DNA of 55,761 nucleotides, from positions 1 through 55,761 of the forward strand of contig CAIQPS010000061.1 in NCBI GenBank assembly GCA_903873715.1, written 5' to 3'. Position numbers and translations under genes: made by a program. This DNA is from an uncultured Actinomycetes bacterium. Its GTDB lineage: Bacteria; Actinomycetota; Thermoleophilia; RBG-16-64-13. The notes below the pieces were generated by a model. It saw only the letters and a list, made by a program, of their open reading frames with translations. It searched no databases and had not been told where the DNA came from. Below, piece by piece: positions 7,426 through 14,966 of the stretch (within the stretch, counting starts at the first letter, position 1; each line of letters begins with the position of its first letter).

Positions 7426-9861
7426 CTACGAGCCTGCGCAGGCGGGACGGTCGTCGCCCCCGTCCGTCAACGAGACCGCGAGCAGGGCCACATCGTCGCG
7501 GAGCCTCCCACCGGAGAACTCGAGCACCCTGTCCAGCACTGTGGAGACGATCTCCTCCGCATCGGCGCCGTCCGCCCGCACCGCGTCGGCGAGGCGCACC
7601 TCCCCGAAGAACTCCTCCCCGAGACGGGCCTCGATGATGCCGTCGGTGTAGAGCACGAGCAGGTCCCCCGCACCGAGTTGCGCCCGATCGGACCGCCACG
7701 CCGCGTCCGGGAACACCCCCAGGGGCACGGATCCCGTCACGAGAGGCTCCACCTCGCCCGAGGCCCGGCGCAAGAGCGGCTCCGGATGGCCGGCCGAGCA
7801 GTACCGGAGCGTCCCGGTGTCCGCCTCGAGGATGCCGAGGAACAGGGTCACGAATCCCGGCAGCTTCTTCTCCACCAGCAGCCTGTTCGTCTGCCGGAGC
7901 ACTTCGTCGGCGCGAAGCGACTGGTGGATGAACGCGTGCACCACGTCTTTGACCAGCGTGGCCGTGCGGGCCGCCTCGATGCCGTGCCCGGACACGTCGC
8001 CGATGAGCAGGGCGATCTGGGGATCCTTCACCGACCAGACGTCGTAGAAGTTGCCGCCCACCCGCGCGGCCTCGGTGGCGGACCGGTAGAGGTGCCCCAG
8101 GCGCACCCGCCCGATCTGCTCCGGGATGTCGATGAGCGCTGACTGGAGCGTCTCGGCGATGTCCAGTTGCTGCCGGTAGAGGCGCTCGTTCTCGATGGCG
8201 AGCTCCCGGTGGCGCTCCTCGCTCGCGCGGAGGATCTCCTCCGCCTGCTTGCGCTCGCTGATGTCGCGGATGACTGTCTGCACCGCCACCTTGCCGTCCC
8301 ACCGGATCTGGCTCCTGCTCACCTCGGCTATGAACGGGGTGCCGTCGAACCGGAGGAAGGTGCCTTCCGAGGGCGGGGCGCTCCCGCCGGCGTAGGCCTG
8401 GTCGATACGGGCGAGCTCGGCCTCCGCGCCCTCCGGGTGCAGGAAGCGGCTCACCCCCTCGCCGAGGATGCGAGAGCTGTCCGACGCTCCGAACAGCCGG
8501 GCGGCCGCAGGGTTGGCGAACACATACCGGCCCTGAGCGTGGACGAGGATGGCCTCGGGGCTGGTGTTCACCAGGGCGCGATACCGGTCCTGCACCTCAT
8601 GCAGCGTCCGTTCCAGGGCGAGCACCGACCCCCCGCTCCTCTGAAGGCTGTAGACGGCCGCGAACAGATAGACCCCGCCCATCCATTGCCCGGCCCGGCC
8701 GGCCCAGTTGATGGCGTTCCCCAGCGCCGGCTCCGCCACCAGGAGGATGCCGAGCCCCACGGCGAAGCACACGAACGCCGCAGCAGAGAACAGCACGAAG
8801 CCGGAGGCCTGTCTCCAGTGGAGCAAGGCATAGGTCGCCGCTGCCCCCACGAACGCCAGGACCGCCAGCCCCAACACCACTTCGCGTGTGAGCGTGTACT
8901 CCCCGCCGGCCACGAACGCGGGAAGCCCGCGGAGGCCCGCCAGGACGGCGACAAGCGCCATGAACGCCGCGGCAAGCAGATACGAGAGCCCGAGGATCGC
9001 CGCCCGAGGCCCGCGCATGAGCGGTGGATCCGGCCGAAGCGCGAGCACGCCGGAGACGGCGAAGAGGGCGGCGCCCACGAGGACGGACGTATTGTGCACC
9101 GTTATCAGCGAGTTGGGCTCGGTGAGCAAGGGCCCGGAGAGAAGGAACCCGAGCGCCACCACTATCGACGCCACTCCCAGGATGAGGACCGCCACCGAGC
9201 CGGAGCGTATAGCCGAAAGGGCTGCGAACGCTGCCACGGCAAGGCCGGTGGCGGAGACGAACAAGGTGTTGAACGCTGTGAGCAACGGCTGGGAATCGTG
9301 GGCCCCCGTCAGGCCCGAGGCCCAGAACACCAGCACGGCGGCGACGAGCAGCGGCAGAGGGATCAGCAGCCAGCCAAGCGCCCACCGGCCATGGCCGGCC
9401 GCCACCGGAGGAGCGCCGGTCTGCGGCTGCTCGAAGAGGAAGGTGAGAGACACCCGGGTGCGTTCGTCGGGGAGCCGGGAGACGTGCACCTGGTCGGCGA
9501 GCGACACCATGAGCGGCAGACCCAGCCCGCGCCGCCTTCCAGCCCGGTCCTTGTAGATGCCCGGCTGGAACACGCCGTCGTTGATGACCTCGACCAGCAA
9601 CCGGTCGGGCATCACCCACGCGCTGACCTCCACCTCGCTCGCCGCATGCTCGATCCCGTTCGCGACCGCTTCGGAAGTCACCACTTCGAGATCGAACACG
9701 CGGTGCTCCGGCAGCGCGGCCACCCGCCCCACCCGGCCCACCCACTGCCGCACCTCGGCCACCCGAGACAACTCGGCCGGGATCTTCAGCCTGAAGGGCG
9801 ACCCCCTCAGGATATCGGGCGACGTGTTCAGACGGCCTCCCACGCTCGCGGCGCCAGACAC
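7426..9861 (-). CDS. SpoIIE-type phosphatase with RsbW-like kinase, membrane and PAS domains
   Basis: An 811-residue multidomain regulator with GTG start at 9861 and no strong RBS. Residues about 15-150 form an RsbW-type HATPase domain (VVTSEAVANGIEHA and RRGLGLPLM). Residues about 155-410 hold roughly eight membrane segments. A PAS domain spans about 420-540 (NTSPEAILVHAQGRYVFANPAAARLFG), followed by a short coiled linker and a PP2C/SpoIIE phosphatase domain, about 570-805, with GDVSGHG, YTDGIIEA and RDDVALLAV. Such proteins dephosphorylate anti-sigma-factor antagonists (STAS) in the partner-switching control of sigma factors. Asn604 replaces the first metal-binding Asp of the usual GGDFYD motif, so activity is uncertain. 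The STAS protein at 18696-19073 is a candidate partner, but it is about 9 kb away. Confidence 0.85.
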   Translation of the reverse strand: MSGAASVGGRLNTSPDILRGSPFRLKIPAELSRVAEVRQWVGRVGRVAALPEHRVFDLEVVTSEAVANGIEHAASEVEVSAWVMPDRLLVEVINDGVFQPGIYKDRAGRRRGLGLPLMVSLADQVHVSRLPDERTRVSLTFLFEQPQTGAPPVAAGHGRWALGWLLIPLPLLVAAVLVFWASGLTGAHDSQPLLTAFNTLFVSATGLAVAAFAALSAIRSGSVAVLILGVASIVVALGFLLSGPLLTEPNSLITVHNTSVLVGAALFAVSGVLALRPDPPLMRGPRAAILGLSYLLAAAFMALVAVLAGLRGLPAFVAGGEYTLTREVVLGLAVLAFVGAAATYALLHWRQASGFVLFSAAAFVCFAVGLGILLVAEPALGNAINWAGRAGQWMGGVYLFAAVYSLQRSGGSVLALERTLHEVQDRYRALVNTSPEAILVHAQGRYVFANPAAARLFGASDSSRILGEGVSRFLHPEGAEAELARIDQAYAGGSAPPSEGTFLRFDGTPFIAEVSRSQIRWDGKVAVQTVIRDISERKQAEEILRASEERHRELAIENERLYRQQLDIAETLQSALIDIPEQIGRVRLGHLYRSATEAARVGGNFYDVWSVKDPQIALLIGDVSGHGIEAARTATLVKDVVHAFIHQSLRADEVLRQTNRLLVEKKLPGFVTLFLGILEADTGTLRYCSAGHPEPLLRRASGEVEPLVTGSVPLGVFPDAAWRSDRAQLGAGDLLVLYTDGIIEARLGEEFFGEVRLADAVRADGADAEEIVSTVLDRVLEFSGGRLRDDVALLAVSLTDGGDDRPACAGS

Positions 9862-9961
9862 CGGGCCCGAGGAGAGTCTCGCGGACCCGACGGAGCGCTA
9901 TACCCAGGCCATGTCGGGGTTAAACCCGCCGGTGCCCGGCCGTTCGGAAGGCCTGAAGCAC

Positions 9962-9993
9962 GGCGCCCGCGCCGCGGCGGCGGCGCGGGCGCC
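9962..9993 (-). terminator. Strong GC hairpin after the old-yellow-enzyme gene
   Basis: A perfect 13-bp stem (GGCGCCCGCGCCG) with a 6-nt loop begins 10 nt past the stop of the minus-strand gene. No U-tract follows, so it may act as a terminator with other factors or only stabilise the 3' end. The rest of 9862-10003 holds no gene. Confidence 0.5.
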
Positions 9994-10003
9994 TGTACGG
10001 CCT

Positions 10004-11992
10004 CTAGGCCTCGACGACCGAATAGAAGCCTTCGTGGACCGCGTCGATGATGTGGCGGGGCTTGACGCAGTCCCCGGCGACGAACACCCGCGGCGCGGCG
10101 GAGCGGAGCCCGTCCACTGCCGCACTCCGAGGCGTCATGCCCAGCGCGAGCACCACCGTGTCGGCGGCGATGTCGACGCGCGAGCCGGCGGCGTCCTCGA
10201 CGGAGACCCCGTCCGCGCGGACCTCCACCACCTTGAGCCCGGTCCGCACCTCCACCCCGGCCTCGGCCATGAGTTCCAGGAGCATGCCCCGGTTGATGAA
10301 GTTGAAGTCGCAGGCGGCCTCCGGCAGCATCTCCACCACCGTGACCTTCTTGCCCCGGCGCGCAAGGTGCAGGGCCGTCTCGCAGCCTATGCCGCCACCA
10401 CCCGCGACGACCACCCGCTCACCGGTGTCGGTCTCGCCGGCGCAGACGTCGCCGGCCCACACGGCCCCCGCCTCGCCCAGTCCCGGGATGTCCGGCCGCG
10501 CGGGATCCGCGCCGACGGCGATGACCAGCCTGTCCGGCTTCTCGGCGGCCACGGTGGCCGCGGTCGCGGCCACGCCCAGCCGCAGATCGACCCCGAGAGC
10601 CGCCACCCGATCGCGCAGGAACATGAGGAAGCGCTTGAGTTCGTCCTTGAAGTCCGGCGCCGCCGCCGCGATGAGGTTTCCGCCCAGGAAGAAGCTCTTC
10701 TCGAAGAGCACGACGTGGTGCCCCCGCTCGGCCGCGGTGATGGCCGCCTGCAGGCCGGCCGGCCCGCCTCCCACGACCGCTATCTTCAGCGGCGCGGTCA
10801 TGGACAACGGCGTGGTGCGCGCCATCTCGGTCTCCAGCCCGGCCCACGGGTTGGTGGCGCACCGCACCGGGACGAACCGGGCCACCCGGGCCAGGCACTC
10901 GTTGCAGCGGATGCAGGGGATGACCTCGTCCTCGTGCCCGTGGAAGGTCTTTCCGGGCAGGCAGGGGTCGGCGAGCAGGCAGCGGCCCAAGGCCACCATG
11001 TCCGCCTGGCCGGACTGGACGATCTTCTCCGCCAGGTCGAGGTCCACGACTGCCCCGACCGCCGTGACGGGCTTGCTCACGGCCTGCTTGAGACGGGCCG
11101 CGAAGCGCACGTTGACGCCCTGAGGCAGGAAGTAAGCCGGATGGATGTACGGCACCAGCCGCATCTCCCCCATCGTGCCGCAGGAGGTATGGAAGAGGTC
11201 GATGTACGGCTCGATGAGCTTGGCGAACTCGACACCCTCGTCCTGGCTGAGACCGCCGGGGACCAGTTCGTCGGCGCTGAAGCGGTACTCGATGCCGAAC
11301 TCGGGACCGCACAGCTCGCGGATACGGGCGAGCACCCGCAGCGGGAAGCGGGCCCGGTTCTCGAGGCTGCCGCCGTATTCATCGGTGCGCCGGTTGGTCC
11401 GGGGCGAGATGAACTGGGCCAGCAGCCAGCCGTGGCCGCCGTGGAGCAGGCACATGTCGAAGCCGGCCTTCTTCACCCGGAACGCCGCCTGGGCGTAGTT
11501 CTCCACCACCTGGTCGATCATCTCGGTGGTCATCACCTGGACGTCGATGTGGCGGCCGAGCAGGGCCTCGTGGAGCTGGCTGGTCATCACCGACGGAGCG
11601 ATGGGCGGCCGGTCGCCTATGAGCTGCGGCATGGTCTGGCCGCCGCCGTGGCAGAGTTCGATGGAGGCCAGAGCGCCGTACCGGTGGATGGCATCCGCTA
11701 TGCGGCTGAGCCCGGGGATCTTGTTGTCGTGGTCGAGAAAGAGCTGGCCGGCGTGGGTGATGCCGTAGTCCGAGTCGACCGCGCTCTCCCCCACCGTCAC
11801 GATGGCCGCGCCGCCCCGGGCCTTCGCCCGGTAGTAGTCGACGAGCTCCGTGGTGGCCGAACCGTCCACGTTGGCCAGGCACACGAGCGAGGGGGCGGCT
11901 TCGATGCGGTTCTTCGCCGTCAGCCTGCCGAACCGCAGGGGTCGGCGGAGGGCGTCGTGGCGGGTGGGGTCGTAGGCTGCCGCAGCGGTCAT
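10004..11992 (-). CDS. Old-yellow-enzyme / 2,4-dienoyl-CoA reductase-type Fe-S flavoprotein
   Basis: A 662-residue enzyme; the ATG at 11992 overlaps the preceding stop by ATGA, and AAGGGAT lies about 10 nt upstream. Residues 1-370 form the FMN TIM barrel (RFGRLTAKNRIEAAPS; HGGHGWLLAQFISPRTNRR). The 4Fe-4S cysteines CIRCNEC and a later RCATNP lie around residues 355-385. The C-terminal half carries an FAD/NAD(P) fold with AVVGGGPAGLQAA and VVAGGGGIGCE. This order is that of bacterial 2,4-dienoyl-CoA reductase, BaiCD/BaiH, and trimethylamine dehydrogenase relatives. It reduces activated C=C bonds, or a related reaction, using NAD(P)H; the substrate is unknown. Co-translated with the TfoX-like gene upstream. 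Confidence 0.85.
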   Translation of the reverse strand: MTAAAAYDPTRHDALRRPLRFGRLTAKNRIEAAPSLVCLANVDGSATTELVDYYRAKARGGAAIVTVGESAVDSDYGITHAGQLFLDHDNKIPGLSRIADAIHRYGALASIELCHGGGQTMPQLIGDRPPIAPSVMTSQLHEALLGRHIDVQVMTTEMIDQVVENYAQAAFRVKKAGFDMCLLHGGHGWLLAQFISPRTNRRTDEYGGSLENRARFPLRVLARIRELCGPEFGIEYRFSADELVPGGLSQDEGVEFAKLIEPYIDLFHTSCGTMGEMRLVPYIHPAYFLPQGVNVRFAARLKQAVSKPVTAVGAVVDLDLAEKIVQSGQADMVALGRCLLADPCLPGKTFHGHEDEVIPCIRCNECLARVARFVPVRCATNPWAGLETEMARTTPLSMTAPLKIAVVGGGPAGLQAAITAAERGHHVVLFEKSFFLGGNLIAAAAPDFKDELKRFLMFLRDRVAALGVDLRLGVAATAATVAAEKPDRLVIAVGADPARPDIPGLGEAGAVWAGDVCAGETDTGERVVVAGGGGIGCETALHLARRGKKVTVVEMLPEAACDFNFINRGMLLELMAEAGVEVRTGLKVVEVRADGVSVEDAAGSRVDIAADTVVLALGMTPRSAAVDGLRSAAPRVFVAGDCVKPRHIIDAVHEGFYSVVEA

Positions 11993-12429
11993 GGTCGGGA
12001 TCCCTTCGGGTCGGTGGGCTTGGACCGGCGCGCGGACGCACCGGTGGAGGCGGCGCTCCCGGCGCCGCCGGTCTTCCTCGGTTTGGGTTCTTTGGCCGGC
12101 AGCGAGGCCATGTGCTCTACCGACCGGCGCATCCATTCGTCCAGAGCCGCCTCGTCGCTCCATATGGCCTCGGGCATCTGCACGTATTCCTTCATCGGCC
12201 TGCCGGCTATGGGCTCGAACGGCTTGGCGCCGAACGTGTCCCGCAGTTCGTCGCGGGCCTCTAGCGGCAGCCGGAGGAACAATTGCCGCCCATACACCCC
12301 GGCGAACATGTTCCCGTTGATGTAGTAGGCGGGGCAGCCGAACATCTTCCGGCGCTCGATGATGCCGAAGGGTGCCGAGCTCTCCTCGAGTATGCGGGTC
12401 AACTCGGGCGAAGGTTTCTCCCAGTCCAC
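11989..12429 (-). CDS. TfoX N-terminal-domain protein
   Basis: A 146-residue protein. A GTG at 12429 is chosen because AGGAGG lies 6 nt before it; a longer frame reaching 12552 has a disordered, Arg-rich extension and no such site. Residues about 5-105 match the TfoX N-terminal fold (RKMFGCPAYYINGNMFAGVY and EARDELRDTFGAKPFEP). The last 40 residues are a low-complexity Lys/Pro/Ala/Ser tail. TfoX in gamma-proteobacteria regulates competence; stand-alone N-terminal-domain proteins like this have no established role. The stop overlaps the start of the flavoprotein gene, so the two are coupled. Confidence 0.8.
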   Translation of the reverse strand: MDWEKPSPELTRILEESSAPFGIIERRKMFGCPAYYINGNMFAGVYGRQLFLRLPLEARDELRDTFGAKPFEPIAGRPMKEYVQMPEAIWSDEAALDEWMRRSVEHMASLPAKEPKPRKTGGAGSAASTGASARRSKPTDPKGSRP

Positions 12430-12628
12430 GCGTCCCCTCCTGGTCCGTGACGCGGCCGCCGCTACCGGCCTGCCCTGCGCCGCCTCAAGCCGCCCCCCGA
12501 TTCTACCGATATTACCGGGCAGATACGCGAGTCGAGGAACGCCGATCTCCATCCAAGGGTGGAGAGAGCGCAGGGCCGCGTGCTTGTAACGTCTTCACCG
12601 TGTGGGCCCGAGCCCCCGGAGGTACGTG

Positions 12629-14290
12629 GTGATCGGAATAGCGAAGCGGAGTGTCAAACTGGGTCTGTGGGTGGTGGGCGCCGTCGCGCTCGCCCTGGCA
12701 GTGTGCGCCGCCGGCCCGGTGAGCGCCGCTCGCGCCGAGACCGGCTACCAGGTGCGGCTGGTCGAGACCCCGGTCATCAACACCTCGCCTTCGTTCATCT
12801 CTCCGTCGGGCGGCTATCTGGCGTGGACCGGCACCTACAAGGGCGTCTCCAAGATGTACCTGTTCCAGTCGCTCACCGGTGAGAACTCCTACATCAACCC
12901 CGGCCCGGCCGGTTCGTACTACAACCCCGCCATGGAGGGCAAGTACGTCGTCTACCAGGGCTCCACCACCGGCGGCTACAGCGATATCTACCTGTTCACC
13001 CGGGGCCAGAGCCGCACGCAGATCATCAGCTCCGCAGGCATCGACGGTGACCAGGACGACTGGAACCCGCGCATACAGAACGGCCGGGTGGTCTGGCAGA
13101 AGACCACGGCGGACGGCACCGGCGCCGGCATCTACCTGTACGACATCACGGCCCGCACCAGGCAGTGCGTCCTCCCCGGCACCGAATACCGCGACCCCGA
13201 CATCTTCGGCGACTACATCGTGTGCGTCAAAGACGTCGCTTCGGACAAGGGTCCCAATGCCAGCGAGATAGTGCTGTATCAGATCTCCACGGCCCAGTCC
13301 AAGACCATCGCCGGCAGCGGCCTGGCCGAGAGCTTCGAGCACCCGCGCATCGACGGCGACCATGTGGTGTGGTCCCACGGAGCGCTGTGGTCGGCCGAAG
13401 AGGCCAAGTCGTGGGCGGCCTCGTACCAGGTCGAGGTGTACACCATCTCCTCCGGCACCACCAAGGCCATCACCGACAACCAGGCCGGCAACCTGAACCC
13501 GGCCGTCGGCGGCGACCTCGTGGTCTGGCAGACGTGGACCCCGTCGACCATCAAGGGCTACAGCATCGCCGGCGCCACCACGACCGACATCTCGCCCCAC
13601 GGCGACACGTTCCGCGAGCCCGACGTCGACGGCACCCGGGTCGCGTGGTGGGGCGGCAGAGGCCTCTACTACGCAGTCCCGCAGAGCGAAGCCACCATGT
13701 TCCCCGACGTGCCCACCGGACACCACTACCTGGCCGCCATCGAAGCCACGGCGGAGAAGGGCATCATGTCCGGCTACGGCGCCCGGACGGACGGGCCGGA
13801 CGCCGACTTCGGGCCGGACGACTGGATCATCCGGCAGCAGTTCGCGTTCATGATCTGCAAGACGATGGGCTACAAGCCCGCCGAGGAAGACACCTACGAC
13901 TTCTCCGACGTGCCCTCCATCGTCCACCTCGAAGGGTCGCTGTACCCCTACCACTACGTGGCTGCAGCCGTTCTCAAAGGCTGGGCCGTCACGCACTCGG
14001 GCACCTTCCACCCGCTCTGGCGGGAGTACACGAAGGAGGCTTTGGCGTCCATCCTGGCGGCCGCCGGTGACGCCCTCCTCGATCCGCCCGATACGTTCGT
14101 GGCCACCCTCACCGACGAGGACGTCGTCGTGGCCGAGAACCTGCGCATCGCCGAATACAACGGCCTGCTCGACAACATCGTGGGCCCGGACGGGACCCTG
14201 GCCTCCTGGAACGTCCAGGAACCCGTCACTCGGGGCCAGGCCGCCCAGCTACTCTGGAACCTGTACCTGAAGCTGCACCCCGCCACCTAG
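12629..14290 (+). CDS. Secreted beta-propeller-like protein with C-terminal SLH-type repeats
   Basis: A 553-residue protein. The second of two adjacent GTG codons (12629) is chosen because GGAGG sits 6 nt upstream; the other is at 12626. A signal peptide (residues 1-37) ends in an Ala-rich cleavage site. Residues about 45-355 hold repeats of the type 'GDYIVCVKD', 'GDHVVWSHG', 'GDLVVWQTW' and 'GTRVAWWGG', as in TolB/YncE-like beta propellers. Residues about 365-550 hold three S-layer-homology-like repeats (MFPDVPTGHHYLAAIEATAEKGIMSGYG, DFSDVPSIVH, PVTRGQAAQLLWNL). SLH repeats bind secondary cell-wall polymers. Probably a cell-wall-associated protein of unknown ligand. Confidence 0.8.
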   Translation: MIGIAKRSVKLGLWVVGAVALALAVCAAGPVSAARAETGYQVRLVETPVINTSPSFISPSGGYLAWTGTYKGVSKMYLFQSLTGENSYINPGPAGSYYNPAMEGKYVVYQGSTTGGYSDIYLFTRGQSRTQIISSAGIDGDQDDWNPRIQNGRVVWQKTTADGTGAGIYLYDITARTRQCVLPGTEYRDPDIFGDYIVCVKDVASDKGPNASEIVLYQISTAQSKTIAGSGLAESFEHPRIDGDHVVWSHGALWSAEEAKSWAASYQVEVYTISSGTTKAITDNQAGNLNPAVGGDLVVWQTWTPSTIKGYSIAGATTTDISPHGDTFREPDVDGTRVAWWGGRGLYYAVPQSEATMFPDVPTGHHYLAAIEATAEKGIMSGYGARTDGPDADFGPDDWIIRQQFAFMICKTMGYKPAEEDTYDFSDVPSIVHLEGSLYPYHYVAAAVLKGWAVTHSGTFHPLWREYTKEALASILAAAGDALLDPPDTFVATLTDEDVVVAENLRIAEYNGLLDNIVGPDGTLASWNVQEPVTRGQAAQLLWNLYLKLHPAT

Positions 14291-14381
14291 CAGCCTACCG
14301 GCCGCGGGGCCGCGCGCCATTACCGGTCTGCACCGGCTACGGGCGAGGCCGTCGCGGGCTGCATATTCGCCGTGCATATTC

Positions 14382-14394
14382 TATGCTGCAGACA
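14382..14394 (+). promoter_or_regulatory. Candidate leaderless -10 element
   Basis: TATGCT at 14382-14387 lies exactly 6 nt before the ATG, and no ribosome binding site is present. This matches the TANNNT-N6-7-ATG arrangement of leaderless actinobacterial transcripts. No clear -35 is seen. Confidence 0.45.
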
Positions 14395-14966
14395 TGTCGA
14401 CCCAGACCACACATCCCGGCGCCGCTCCTCCCTTCGCAGTCCGCCCCACCGGCACGGCCGACCAGGCTTGGGTCACCGAGATGGTCCTCGGCTGGGGAGC
14501 CGACTTCATAATCACCAGGGGCCGCAAGGTCCGCCCTCAGGAGTTGCCCGCCTTCTGCGCCGTCGCGGCCGGCGGCGAACGTCTCGGACTGGCCACGTAC
14601 GAGATCGCCGGTGCCGACTGCGAGCTGGTGACACTCGACGCCCTGCAGCAGTGGCAGGGGGTCGGCACGGCACTGCTGGAGGCGGTGAGGGGTGCGGCGG
14701 CCGCCGCAGGCTGCCGCCGCCTCTGGCTCGTCACCACCAACGACAACCTTGACGCGCTTCGTTTCTACCAGCGCCGGGGTATGCACCTGGTGACCGTGCA
14801 CCACGGTCTGCGGGAGACCGCCGCCAGGCTGAAACCCCAGATCCCGCTCACCGGGTGTTTCGGCATCCCCATCGTCGACGAGATCGAGTTGGAGATGGAT
14901 CTGGACCCCGCCCCGCCCGCACGTCCACCCGCCGCCGGAGGGGCAGCAGAGGAGGCACGGAGATGA
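14394..14966 (+). CDS. GNAT-family N-acetyltransferase
   Basis: A 190-residue protein. The acetyl-CoA-binding region is seen as LDALQQWQGVGTALLEAVRGAA (about residues 81-102; Q/G-x-G-x-G/A motif) and NDNLDALRFYQRRGM (about 118-132). The acceptor is unknown. There is no Shine-Dalgarno site; instead TATGCT lies 6 nt before the ATG, which fits a leaderless transcript. GCATATTC occurs twice at 14361-14381 and may be part of an operator. The stop overlaps the start of the GcvT-SHMT gene by ATGA, so the two are co-translated, which suggests a role near glycine/one-carbon metabolism. Confidence 0.85.
   Translation: MSTQTTHPGAAPPFAVRPTGTADQAWVTEMVLGWGADFIITRGRKVRPQELPAFCAVAAGGERLGLATYEIAGADCELVTLDALQQWQGVGTALLEAVRGAAAAAGCRRLWLVTTNDNLDALRFYQRRGMHLVTVHHGLRETAARLKPQIPLTGCFGIPIVDEIELEMDLDPAPPARPPAAGGAAEEARR

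Noticed and set aside
8167-10050. A 627-codon + strand frame opposite the SpoIIE-type gene
   Set aside because: Low-complexity His/Arg/Gly composition, no family match, and it covers a well-defined multidomain protein on the other strand.
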